A DNA stretch of 44,621 nucleotides from CAZBBB01 sp964490005. Lineage in GTDB: Bacteria > Planctomycetota > B15-G4. How positions within the stretch are numbered: position 1 is the stretch's first letter; each line of letters begins with the position of its first letter. Location: the NCBI GenBank assembly GCA_964490005.1, contig CAZBBB010000016.1:1-44621 (forward strand), in the 5' to 3' direction. Of the stretch, positions 23,211 through 31,249 are shown piece after piece. A program made the translations under genes and the position numbers. The notes under the pieces were generated by a model that was given only the letters and a program-made list of their open reading frames with translations, ran no database searches and had not been told where the DNA came from.

Positions 23211-23762
23211 ATGAGCAAGAGAACCCTCGTGGATGTCTACGCCGAGGCCTGCCGACGGCTCGACGAGGCCGGCGCGCGCTACCTGCTCATCGGCGGCATG
23301 GGCATCAACCTGCACCTGACCGAGCAGGGCGTGATCGTGCTCACCGAAGACTGCGACCTGCTGCTGCCCGCCGAGCTGGAGAACCTCGACCGCGCGGCGC
23401 GCGCCTTGTGCGCGGCGGGCTTCGCGCTCCACGCGGGTGGCGAGCCGCTCGTCTCTCCCGATCGCGCCGTGCTGGCCGGCATCCTGAGGCAACAGGCGAC
23501 GATCCGCGCGAGCAAGGAGGGCGCGCCGGTCGACCTGCCGCTGCGCGCCGAAGCCATCGAGTTCGAGTCGGCCTGGGAGCGGCAGGTGCGGCGACGGCTC
23601 GACGGCGCGAGCGTGCGTCTGGCGCCCCTGGTCGACATCGTGCGCTCGAAGCTCGCCCTCAACCGCAGCAAGGACCGCGTGTTCCTCGAGATGCTGCGCG
23701 ACCGGCTGCCCGAGATCTTCGCGCAGGCCGGCCAGTCACCCCCCGAGGGCCTGCTGCCCTGA
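23211..23762 (+). CDS. Nucleotidyltransferase-fold protein (AbiEii/DUF6036-like)
   Basis: A 183-residue protein with a minimal polymerase-beta-like core: YLLIGGMGINLHLTEQG (the G-G motif) followed by LTEDCDLLLP, whose D-x-D provides candidate metal ligands. The C-terminal part has RLAPLVDIVRSKLALNRSKD, the substrate-side helix pattern seen in AbiEii-type and related nucleotidyltransferases. Members transfer NMP to protein or tRNA, often as toxins, but housekeeping roles exist. No recognised AbiEi-type antitoxin is adjacent; the only small neighbour is the 71-residue ORF upstream. The ATG at 23211 is preferred, though an in-frame GTG at 23190 would add seven residues. Confidence 0.7.
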   Translation: MSKRTLVDVYAEACRRLDEAGARYLLIGGMGINLHLTEQGVIVLTEDCDLLLPAELENLDRAARALCAAGFALHAGGEPLVSPDRAVLAGILRQQATIRASKEGAPVDLPLRAEAIEFESAWERQVRRRLDGASVRLAPLVDIVRSKLALNRSKDRVFLEMLRDRLPEIFAQAGQSPPEGLLP

Positions 23763-23783
23763 GGGCGGCGTCGCGCCGCGCGC

Positions 23784-25211
23784 CTACCAGTCGTAGTGCC
23801 GCGGGCGCCGTTCGGGGTCGTCGCGCCGCACGACGCCGTGGGCGCCGAAGGCGTCGCGCTGGCCCTGCGTGAGGGACAGCGGCGCGTCGACGTCGCGGCT
23901 GGCCTGCACGTACGCGAGCGCGGCGCCGAGCACGGGCAGCGACAGGCCGCGCTGCGCGCCGAGGGCCACGGCGCGGCGCAGGCCGCCGAGCGCGAGGTCG
24001 AGCTGGCGGGCGATCGCGCGGTCGGCGAGCAGCGTGTCGAGCGCGGGCTGACGTGCGTACGCGGCCATGATGTCGGGCAGCACGCGCGCGCGCAGGATGC
24101 AGCCGGCCGTCCACAGGCGCGCGACCTGCGCGAGGTCGAGCTGCCAGTCGAAGGCCGACGAGGCCGCGCGCATCAAGGCGAAGCCCTGCGCGAAAGCGAC
24201 GAGGCGCGAGGCGAGCAGGGCGTCGTGCGCGACGTCGATCCAGCCCTCGTGCTCGCGCTCGGGCAGCGGCGCGGCGGCGGCGGGCGGCGCCAGCGCCGCG
24301 AGGCGCGCGCGCGCGGCCGGGTCGGACGAGATCACGCGGCTGTCGACGGCGGCGGACAGGCACGGCACGGCGACGCCGAGTTCGAGCGCGGCGCAGGCCG
24401 CCCAGCGCCCGGTCCCCTTCTGCCCGGCGGCGTCCGCGACGCGCAGCACGAGCGGGCCGCCGCCCTCGGGATCGCGCGCGGCGCGCAGGCGCGCGGCCAG
24501 CTCGACCAGAAAGCCCTGCAGCGGGCCGCCGTTCCAGCCGGCGAAGATCTCGGCGCAGCGCGGGGGCGCCAGGCCCAGCGGGCGGCGCAGCAGGTCCCAG
24601 GTCTCGGCGATCGCGGCGAGGTCGGCGTACTCGATGCCGTTGTGGACCATCTTCACGAAGTGGCCCGCGCCGCCGGGGCCGACGAGTCCGGCGCAGGTGC
24701 CGTGCTCGCTGCGCGCGGCGATGGCAGCCAGCGCCGGCGCGACGCGGTCCCACGCCGCGCGCTCGCCGCCGGCCATGAGCGCCGGGCCGTGCCGCGCGCC
24801 GTCCTCGCCGCCCGACACGCCGCAGCCGATGAGCGCGACGCCGGCCGCAGACGCGCGGCGCTGGCGCGCCTCGGTCTCCTTGAAATGCGCGTTGCCGCCG
24901 TCGACGAGCACGTCGCCGCGCTCGAGCAGCGGCAAGAGCGTGTCGAGCGAGGCGCTCGTCGCGGCGCCGGCCGGCACCATGAGCAGGATGCGCCGCGGCC
25001 GCGTGAGCGCCGCGACGAAGGCGGTCGGCGTGTCGGTCGCGCGCAGCCGTCCGTCGGCGCGGCCCGCGGCGAGCCGCGCGCTCGTGGCCGGCGTGCGGTT
25101 CCACAGCGCGACGCGCAGCTCGCGGTCGGCGAAGTTCTGCGCGAGCGCCGCGCCCATCGTCCCCAGGCCCCAGACGCCGATCTCGCAGGCCGCGCTCGTC
25201 ATGGCCGCCAT
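23784..25211 (-). CDS. gnd: 6-phosphogluconate dehydrogenase, decarboxylating
   Basis: A 475-residue enzyme that oxidises and decarboxylates 6-phosphogluconate to ribulose 5-phosphate with NAD(P)+, the third step of the oxidative pentose phosphate pathway. Motifs are IGVWGLGTMGAALAQNFA, VDGGNAHF, GCGVSGGEDGARHGPALMAG, GPGGAGHFVKMVHNGIEYAD with the catalytic Lys, and GQKGTGRW. The C-terminal tail HYDW is like the HTDW tail of the family. Length is normal. Two starts are possible, 25211 and 25202. It is the third pathway gene here; zwf and pgl lie further right on the same strand, separated by a rightward secreted-protein gene. Confidence 0.94.
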   Translation of the reverse strand: MAAMTSAACEIGVWGLGTMGAALAQNFADRELRVALWNRTPATSARLAAGRADGRLRATDTPTAFVAALTRPRRILLMVPAGAATSASLDTLLPLLERGDVLVDGGNAHFKETEARQRRASAAGVALIGCGVSGGEDGARHGPALMAGGERAAWDRVAPALAAIAARSEHGTCAGLVGPGGAGHFVKMVHNGIEYADLAAIAETWDLLRRPLGLAPPRCAEIFAGWNGGPLQGFLVELAARLRAARDPEGGGPLVLRVADAAGQKGTGRWAACAALELGVAVPCLSAAVDSRVISSDPAARARLAALAPPAAAAPLPEREHEGWIDVAHDALLASRLVAFAQGFALMRAASSAFDWQLDLAQVARLWTAGCILRARVLPDIMAAYARQPALDTLLADRAIARQLDLALGGLRRAVALGAQRGLSLPVLGAALAYVQASRDVDAPLSLTQGQRDAFGAHGVVRRDDPERRPRHYDW

Positions 25212-25430
25212 CCTATGCCGAGCGGAGCGCGCGGCGCGCGGCCCCGTGCCCGGTAGCGGGCTGCCACGGTCTGTTGTGGTCCGCCGCGGTCGGTGGCGGC
25301 GAACCGAATTCCACCTGTCACGCGCCCGTGGGCGATTCCGATTCCATCAGGACGGGTGCGCCGGACGGCCGCCCGTCGCGCCGGTCCTTCCCCGGCGCGC
25401 ACCCCGTCCAACCTTCGAGGAACTCGATCC

Positions 25431-26906
25431 ATGTCGCGCGCGTCCTTCCGGAACCTCTCCCTGGCCCTGTTCGCTCCCTGCGCCCTGACGGCGCTGCTCG
25501 CCGCGCCCGCCCCGGCGCAGGGCGGCGGGTTCACCGCGGGCGACATGTTCATCCACAGTGCCTCGGTCGACGACCCGGTGACCGGGCCGAGCGGCCCGTC
25601 GATCCCCGCGCTCATGCACGTCGACGTCTCGGCCGGCACGGCCTCCGTGTTCGTGCCGACCCTCGCCGGCGGGCAGGGGAGCGGCAGCGTCGTCTTCGAC
25701 CCCTATCGCCAGCGCCTGATCTTCGACGGCAAGCTCGCGCCCTCGCCCGAACCCATCCGCCTGTGGGCCGTCGACGCGCTCGGCAACCTCGAGGCGCTGT
25801 ACACCGTGAACCTCTCGCTCTCGGCCTTCGCGCCGACCGGCGACGGCCGGATCTACTTCCGCGCCGCGGGCAGCAGCTCGCCCTTCCGCTACCTCGACGC
25901 CTCCAACGACGTGCAGGTGCTGATGGACGACACGGGGACGGCGCCCTTCATCGTGGACGGAAACCAGGACTTCGACTTCCGCGGGATGATCTACGACGCG
26001 GGCACCAACGCGCTCCTCATTGCGCCCATCGGCAACGGCTTCTGCGCCGGCGGCGTCGTCAATCGCATCAACGTGCGCAAGCTGCCCCTCTCGGCGGACG
26101 GCACGCGCGTCGTCGGCCCGATCACCTGCGCGCAGTACGAGGTGAGCACGACCACCGAGGCGATGGCGGGCTTCAGCCACGGCCCGGCCGGGCAGATCGT
26201 GCTCGTCGTCGACACCAACACCAACCTCGAGGAGCCGCGCATGCTGCTCGTCGACCCGGTGAGCCTGGCCATCACGCCCTTCGCGAGCAACGGCCCGTAC
26301 ACCGGTGCGGCCGCGACGAACGCCGGCACCTGGTGCTCGGCGCTGAACCAGGTCGTGATCCTCGACACCGGTACGGACGTGCTGCGGTCGTTCTCCTCCG
26401 GCGCGACGGGCGCCGGCACGATCCTGGGCCTCGCGGGCTCGGTCTCGTCGACGGGCGCCTCGGCCGAGGCCGTCTCGATGGCGGAGGTGCCGCCCTCGCC
26501 GTGCAGCGGCGCCTGGATGGCGTACGGCGCGGGCCTGGCCGGCAGCGGCGCCTTCGTACCGCGTCTCGTCGGCGGCGGCTGCCCGGAGGTCGGCGGCGCG
26601 TTCACGCTGGGTTTCGACCGCGCGCTCGGCGCGGCAAGCGGCGTGCTCTTCGTCGGGTTGGCGCCGGCCGCCGTGCCCTTCAAGGGCGGCACCTTCCACG
26701 TCGGCGCGCTGCTGCTGTCGGTGCCGATGGCGGTCGGCGGGGCGCCCGGCGTGCCGGGCGTGGGCGCGCTCACGCTGCCCGCGACGCTGCCGGGCGATCC
26801 GCTGCTCGCCGGCGCCAGCGTCTACCTGCAGGTCGGCTTCATCGACGGCGGCGCGGTGGCCGGCGCCTCGCTGAGCAAGGGCCTGCGCATGACGATCGGC
26901 AACTGA
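25431..26906 (+). CDS. Secreted protein with C-terminal 'GL..PFKGG' module
   Basis: A 491-residue exported protein. A signal peptide (LSLALFAPCALTALLAAPAP) is followed by about 340 residues with repeated strand-turn units (VFDPYRQRLIFDG, IYDAGTNALLIAP, NAGTWCSALNQVVILDTG), suggesting a beta-propeller. The last 110 residues, from GSGAFVPRLVGGGCPEVGG through LFVGLAPAAVPFKGGTFHVG to the end, resemble the C-terminus of the protein at 29781-30608. Function is unknown; a surface or secreted role is likely. GAGGA lies about 11 bases before the ATG. It sits between gnd and pgl on the opposite strand and does not look related to them. Confidence 0.78.
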   Translation: MSRASFRNLSLALFAPCALTALLAAPAPAQGGGFTAGDMFIHSASVDDPVTGPSGPSIPALMHVDVSAGTASVFVPTLAGGQGSGSVVFDPYRQRLIFDGKLAPSPEPIRLWAVDALGNLEALYTVNLSLSAFAPTGDGRIYFRAAGSSSPFRYLDASNDVQVLMDDTGTAPFIVDGNQDFDFRGMIYDAGTNALLIAPIGNGFCAGGVVNRINVRKLPLSADGTRVVGPITCAQYEVSTTTEAMAGFSHGPAGQIVLVVDTNTNLEEPRMLLVDPVSLAITPFASNGPYTGAAATNAGTWCSALNQVVILDTGTDVLRSFSSGATGAGTILGLAGSVSSTGASAEAVSMAEVPPSPCSGAWMAYGAGLAGSGAFVPRLVGGGCPEVGGAFTLGFDRALGAASGVLFVGLAPAAVPFKGGTFHVGALLLSVPMAVGGAPGVPGVGALTLPATLPGDPLLAGASVYLQVGFIDGGAVAGASLSKGLRMTIGN

Positions 26907-26923
26907 GGGAGCCGGGACGACCG

Positions 26924-27649
26924 CTAGAGCGGCAGCAGTCGCGCCGCCTCGCGGTCGAGCAGCCAGGTGCCGTGGCGCGCGAGCTGGCCGGGCGCCGCGC
27001 GCGGGTGGCGGTTGCCGTGCAGCGCCTCGAAGACGGCCTCGGCCTTCTCGTAGCCCGAGACGAGCACGAGCAGCCGCCGCGCGGCGGCGATCACCGGAGG
27101 CGTGATCGTCAGCCGCGCATGCGGCGCGACCGGCGCGCGCGCCGCCGTCACCCGCCGGGCCGTCACGTCGAGCGCGCTCTCGCCGGGGAACAGCGAGGCG
27201 ACGTGGCCGTCCGCCCCGAGGCCCAGCAGCAGCACGTCGGCGCGCTCGGGCAGGGCGGCCTCGGCGGCCCGCGCGGCGCGGCGCTGCTGCTCGGCGAGGC
27301 CCTCGCCGCCGGCGGCCTGCTCGCCGGGCGGCGGGAACATGCGGTGCAGGTGCGCGGCCGGCACGGCGCCGCCGATCACGAAGCAGGCGTGCAGCAGCGC
27401 GCCGTTGCTGGCCTCGTGGTCGGGCGGCACGCAGCGCTCGTCGCCGGTGTGCAGGTGCACGGCGCGCCAGTCGACGTCGTGCCGGCGCGCGAGCAGCGCG
27501 TAGGCCATCCGCGGCGTGCGCCCGCCGGCCAGCACCGCGTCGGCGCGCCCGCGCTCGGCGATCGCCGCCGCGAGCCCCTCCGCCATCACGTCCGCCGCCG
27601 CCTGCGCGAGCGCCGCCTCGTTCGGGAAAACGCGCATGTCGCCCGCCAT
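26924..27649 (-). CDS. pgl: 6-phosphogluconolactonase
   Basis: A 241-residue enzyme that hydrolyses 6-phosphoglucono-1,5-lactone to 6-phosphogluconate, step two of the oxidative pentose phosphate pathway. It belongs to the NagB-like (DevB) type. Motifs are VLAGGRTPRMAYALL (SGG-T-P position), HTGDERCVPPDHEASN and LLGLGADGHVASLFPGES. Length is typical. The start could be 27649 or the in-frame ATG at 27637. It lies 45 bases downstream of the YciI-like lipoprotein and in the zwf transcript direction. Confidence 0.92.
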   Translation of the reverse strand: MAGDMRVFPNEAALAQAAADVMAEGLAAAIAERGRADAVLAGGRTPRMAYALLARRHDVDWRAVHLHTGDERCVPPDHEASNGALLHACFVIGGAVPAAHLHRMFPPPGEQAAGGEGLAEQQRRAARAAEAALPERADVLLLGLGADGHVASLFPGESALDVTARRVTAARAPVAPHARLTITPPVIAAARRLLVLVSGYEKAEAVFEALHGNRHPRAAPGQLARHGTWLLDREAARLLPL

Positions 27650-27694
27650 GGGCGCATCGTAACGGGGCGGGCGGCCGTCCGCTCCGCCCCGCCC

Positions 27695-28171
27695 TCACAT
27701 CGGCGTGCGCGCGACCTTCTCTCCCAGCTCGCGCACGAGCATCAGCGCAGCCGTGCCGTAGTAGGCGTGCAGCTCGGCCACCATCTCGCCCTGCGCGACG
27801 ACCGGGTCGGTCGCGACGAGCCGCCGCGCCTCCTCGAGGTCGCTCGTCGCGAGGACGAACAGGCCGCGCCAGCCGTCCACGCCGTCGAGCGGGCCGGCCA
27901 GCACGAGCTGGCCCTCCTGCGCGAGGCGCTTCATGTTCGCGAAGTGCCCCGCGAACATCGCGTCGCGCTCGGGCCCGTCGGGGACGCGCCGCGGCCCGGT
28001 CTTGAGGATCACGAGCACGTAGCTGCGCATGCCGCGTTCGTCGGCGCCGACCTGCGCCGCCAGCTCGGCGTCGAAGGCGGGGTTGGTCGACGGCGGCGGG
28101 GCCGGCGCGGCGCAGCCACCCGCGAGCGCCAGTGCGATCGCGGAGCAGCCGAGGGTGGCGAAGAACCTCAT
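27695..28171 (-). CDS. YciI-like domain lipoprotein
   Basis: A 158-residue protein with a signal sequence and lipobox (MRFFATLGCSAIALALAGGC). From about residue 50 it carries a YciI-like alpha/beta domain: SYVLVILKTGPRR, HFANMKRLAQEGQLVLAGPL, RGLFVLATSDLEEARRLVAT and DPVVAQGEMVAELHAYYG. YciI proteins are usually cytoplasmic and have a His/Asp pair. Here the domain is predicted to be exported and lipid-anchored, which is unusual. It begins seven bases after zwf and precedes pgl, so it is probably co-transcribed with both. Why a sugar-phosphate operon would include it is not clear. Confidence 0.83.
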   Translation of the reverse strand: MRFFATLGCSAIALALAGGCAAPAPPPSTNPAFDAELAAQVGADERGMRSYVLVILKTGPRRVPDGPERDAMFAGHFANMKRLAQEGQLVLAGPLDGVDGWRGLFVLATSDLEEARRLVATDPVVAQGEMVAELHAYYGTAALMLVRELGEKVARTPM

Positions 28172-28178
28172 GGCGACC

Positions 28179-29699
28179 TCACTCCGAACCGGGGGCGTAA
28201 GGGGTCAGCGGCAGCGGCTCGCCCTCGGGCCGCTCCCAGGCGTCGAGCAGCGGCTGCACGAAGGACCAGCAGCGTTCGATCTCGTCGCGCCGCAGGAACA
28301 GCGTCGCGTCGCCGCGCAGCGCGTCGAGCAGCAGGCGCTGGTAGGCGTCGGCGGGCGGGCAGGGGAAGGCCTCGTCGTAGCGGAAGTCCATCGCGACGGT
28401 GGCGACGTCGAGCGACTCGCCCGGGCGCTTGGCGGCGAAGCGCAGCCAGATGCCCTCGTCGGGCGCGATGCGCAGCACGAGCACGTTGGGCTCGACGCGC
28501 CGGCAGACCTCGTCGCTGCCGAACAGGCACAGCGGGATCGGCTGGAAGCGGATCACGACCTCGGTGCGCCGCTCGGCGAGGCGCTTGCCGGTGCGCAGCA
28601 CGAAGGGCACGCCCTGCCAGCGCCAGTTGTCGATGCGCACGTCCAGCTCGACGCGCGTCGGCGTGCGCGAGCCCGGCGCGACGCCCGGTTCGGCGCGGTA
28701 ACCCTGGTACTGCCCGAAGCGCGCGGCCGCGCCGACCTCGGCCGGCACGAGCGTCCGCAGCGACCGGAACAGCGCCACGCGCGCGTCGCGCACGTCGTCG
28801 GCGCGGAAGGTGATCGGCAGTTCCATCGCGATCGTGGCCAGCACCTGCAGCAGGTGGTTCTGCACCATGTCGCGCACGACGCCGACCTCGTCGTAGAAGG
28901 CGCCGCGCCCCTCCACGCCCAGCGTCTCGCTGGCCGTGATCTCGACGCGGTCGATGTACTTGCGGTTCCAGAGCGGTTCGAAGAGCGCGTTGCCGAAGCG
29001 GAACACCAGGATGTTCTGCACCGTCTCCTTGCCGAGGAAGTGGTCGATGCGCAGCACCTGGCTCTCGTGCAGCGTCTCGGCCAGCTGCGCGTTGAGCGCG
29101 CGCGCCGAAGTCAGGTCGTGGCCGAAGGGCTTTTCGAGGACGACGCGGCTCCACGGCGCACCCGCCGCGTGCTCGCCCGCGCTCGGCGGATGCAGCAGGC
29201 CCGCGCCGCGCAGCCCGGCGAGCAGCGCCGGCACGGCGTCGGGCGGCGTGGCGAGGTAGAAGAGCCGGTTGCCGCGCGTGCCGAGGCGCTCCTCGAGGGC
29301 GCGCAGCTCGCGCGCGAGCAGCGCGGGGCCCGTCTCGCTCTCGAAGTCGGCCCGCGCGAAGTGGATGCGTTCGGCCAGCCGCGCCCAGCCGGCCTCGTCG
29401 ACGGCGCGCTGTCCGGGCGCGGGCGCGAGCGCGCTGCGCAGCCGGCCGCGCAGGGCCTCGACGTTCTCGGGGCGGCGGCTCACGCCCAGCACGGCGAAGC
29501 GCTCGGGCAGCAGCCCTTCGCGCTGCAGCGCGAACAGCGCGGGGATCAGCTTGCGATGCGCGAGGTCGCCCGAGATGCCGAAGATCACCAGCACGCAACC
29601 CTCGGTGGCGCGCGCCGGGGCGGCCGGCGCGGGCGCGCGCCCCTCGCCGGGGCCCGTTCCGGGCACGCTCACGCTCGCCGAGGGCCGCTGGCGTTCCAT
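28179..29699 (-). CDS. zwf: Glucose-6-phosphate 1-dehydrogenase
   Basis: A 506-residue enzyme oxidising glucose 6-phosphate to 6-phosphogluconolactone with NAD(P)+. The coenzyme motif VIFGISGDLAHRKLIPALF, VVLEKPFGHDL and the active-site RIDHFLGKETVQNILVFRF are present. NRKYIDRVEITASE, FYDEVGVVRDMVQNHL and the C-terminal IRFQPIPL strand follow as expected. The first 30 residues (MERQRPSASV onward) are Pro/Ala rich and precede the usual start of the fold. It is the first gene of zwf-yciI-like-pgl and is divergent from a secreted-protein gene only 81 bases away. Confidence 0.94.
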   Translation of the reverse strand: MERQRPSASVSVPGTGPGEGRAPAPAAPARATEGCVLVIFGISGDLAHRKLIPALFALQREGLLPERFAVLGVSRRPENVEALRGRLRSALAPAPGQRAVDEAGWARLAERIHFARADFESETGPALLARELRALEERLGTRGNRLFYLATPPDAVPALLAGLRGAGLLHPPSAGEHAAGAPWSRVVLEKPFGHDLTSARALNAQLAETLHESQVLRIDHFLGKETVQNILVFRFGNALFEPLWNRKYIDRVEITASETLGVEGRGAFYDEVGVVRDMVQNHLLQVLATIAMELPITFRADDVRDARVALFRSLRTLVPAEVGAAARFGQYQGYRAEPGVAPGSRTPTRVELDVRIDNWRWQGVPFVLRTGKRLAERRTEVVIRFQPIPLCLFGSDEVCRRVEPNVLVLRIAPDEGIWLRFAAKRPGESLDVATVAMDFRYDEAFPCPPADAYQRLLLDALRGDATLFLRRDEIERCWSFVQPLLDAWERPEGEPLPLTPYAPGSE

Positions 29700-29780
29700 G
29701 GCGGGGCATCGTAGCGGGGGCCGGAGAAAACTTTGCGTCGCGCGCCCCCGGATCGCGCCGCGGGCCGTATGCTCGCGGCC

Positions 29781-30608
29781 ATGTTGCGCGGCGCGCTGGC
29801 CCTGCTCCTGCTCGGCGCCTCCCTGCAGGCGCAGTTCTCCGACTTCGTCTGGACGCACGAGGGCGACCCGGCGGGCAGCAGTTCGGTGAGCGCCGACCTG
29901 CTGCACATCGTCTCGCCGGCGCAGAGCGCCTGCACGAGCGGCGAGACGTGGGCGTATCTCACGACCGTCGCACCGGCCTCAGGCACCGTCTCGGCGCACT
30001 ACTTCTTCGACAACCAGGACGGCGGCTTCGGCTGGTGGACGGCGGAGGACCCCGTCTACCTGGTCGACGGCGTCGTGACCTTCGTCGGCCCCGGCGAGTT
30101 CTTCGACACGTGGGAGGGCGACGTCAGTTTCCACGTCGAGGCGGGGCAGAGCTTCGGCTTCGGCGTGCAGTCGATCGACTGCGACTTCGGCCCGGGCGTG
30201 CTCGACGTCACGGACTTTCTGTTCGCGGCCGACGTCTGGCAGGACCTCGGCCACGCGCTGCCCGGCAGCGCCGGCGACCCGCTGCTCGTCGGCCTCGGCA
30301 CGCTGCAGCCGGGCACGCCCTTCGACTTCAGCCTCGTGGACGCCCAGCCGCTCGCGCCGGCCTGGCTGTTCGTCGGGCTCGCGACGCTCAACGCGCCCTT
30401 CAAGGGCGGCGTGCTCGTGCCGCAACCCGGTCCGCCGGGCCTGCTGCTCGGCTTCACGACCAGCCCGGCCGGGCGCATCGTCCTCGCGGGCAACTGGCCG
30501 GCCGGCGTGCCCGCCGGCACGCTGCTCGTGATGCAGTACTGGATCGTCGACGCCGCCGGCCCGGCCGGATTCTCGGCGAGCAACGCGGTCTCGGCGAGCG
30601 CGCCGTAG
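29781..30608 (+). CDS. Secreted protein with C-terminal 'GL..PFKGG' module
   Basis: A 275-residue exported protein with signal peptide MLRGALALLLLGASLQAQ (an in-frame ATG at 29769 adds four residues). The N-terminal half (TWAYLTTVAPASGTVSAHYF, DNQDGGFGWWTAEDPVYLV, VSFHVEAGQSFGFGVQSIDC) looks like a jelly-roll or CUB-like beta sandwich. The C-terminal half has DPLLVGLGTLQPGTPFDFSL, AWLFVGLATLNAPFKGGVLV and LLVMQYWIVDAAG, which match the last domain of the protein at 25431-26906. No enzyme motif is seen. Surface display or matrix function is a guess. Confidence 0.75.
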   Translation: MLRGALALLLLGASLQAQFSDFVWTHEGDPAGSSSVSADLLHIVSPAQSACTSGETWAYLTTVAPASGTVSAHYFFDNQDGGFGWWTAEDPVYLVDGVVTFVGPGEFFDTWEGDVSFHVEAGQSFGFGVQSIDCDFGPGVLDVTDFLFAADVWQDLGHALPGSAGDPLLVGLGTLQPGTPFDFSLVDAQPLAPAWLFVGLATLNAPFKGGVLVPQPGPPGLLLGFTTSPAGRIVLAGNWPAGVPAGTLLVMQYWIVDAAGPAGFSASNAVSASAP

Positions 30609-30736
30609 TCGACGGAGCGCAGCGCGCGCGGCGCGCCCCGCGTTGGCCTGCCGCCGCGCGTCTTTCCTACGATGGGGACGATGCGCGCCGCGGCGCGGCG
30701 CGCGCGCCCGAGCCCCGCATGCCCAGGAGGAGCGAG

Positions 30737-31192
30737 ATGTCCAAGACCGCCAAGTCCAGCCAGGCCACGGTGGCCGCGCTCTCGACGCTGCTCGCGAGCA
30801 GCTACACGCTGTACCTCAAGACGCACAACTACCACTGGAACGTCACCGGGCCGATGTTCACGACGCTGCACACGCTGTTCATGACGCAGTACACCGAGCT
30901 GGCGCTGGCGATCGACGAGATCGCCGAGCGCATCCGCTCGCTGGGCGAGTACGCGCCGGGCAGCTACAGCGCCTTCGAGAAGCTGAGCCACGTCGACGAG
31001 GAGAACGGCCACCCGACGGCGACGAAGATGATCGCGATCCTCGTCGAGGACCAGGCCACGATCGCGAAGAACGCGCGCGCCGTGATCAAGGCCGCCGAGG
31101 CCGCCGGCGACCAGGCCACCGTCGACCTGGCCACGCGCCGCCTCGACGTCCACGAGAAGCACGCCTGGATGCTGCGCAGCCACCTCGAGTAG
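30737..31192 (+). CDS. dps: Dps family ferritin-like protein
   Basis: A 151-residue protein of the Dps family, which oxidises and stores iron with hydrogen peroxide and protects DNA under stress. The inter-subunit ferroxidase ligands are all visible: H33 in THNYHWNVTGPMF, H45, and D60 and E64 in IDEIAERIRSLG. The N-terminal tail (MSKTAKSSQA) has Lys residues that may bind DNA. An ideal AGGAGG lies six bases before the ATG, implying strong translation. It stands between a secreted-protein gene and the WD40 kinase gene with its own upstream gap of 128 bases. Confidence 0.94.
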   Translation: MSKTAKSSQATVAALSTLLASSYTLYLKTHNYHWNVTGPMFTTLHTLFMTQYTELALAIDEIAERIRSLGEYAPGSYSAFEKLSHVDEENGHPTATKMIAILVEDQATIAKNARAVIKAAEAAGDQATVDLATRRLDVHEKHAWMLRSHLE

Positions 31193-31249
31193 GGGGCGGG
31201 CGGCGCGGCGCGCGGTTAGACTCCTGGTCGTCCCGAGGGAGCGGCGTGG

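Noticed and set aside
26906..26935. Short inverted repeat CCGCTAGAGCGG between convergent genes as a terminator
   Set aside because: Only a few base pairs and partly inside the pgl stop; too weak to call.
25274..28813. A 1179-codon rightward open frame
   Set aside because: It is Arg/Gly/Ala rich throughout with no domain, and it lies over four well-supported genes. High GC makes long spurious frames common here.
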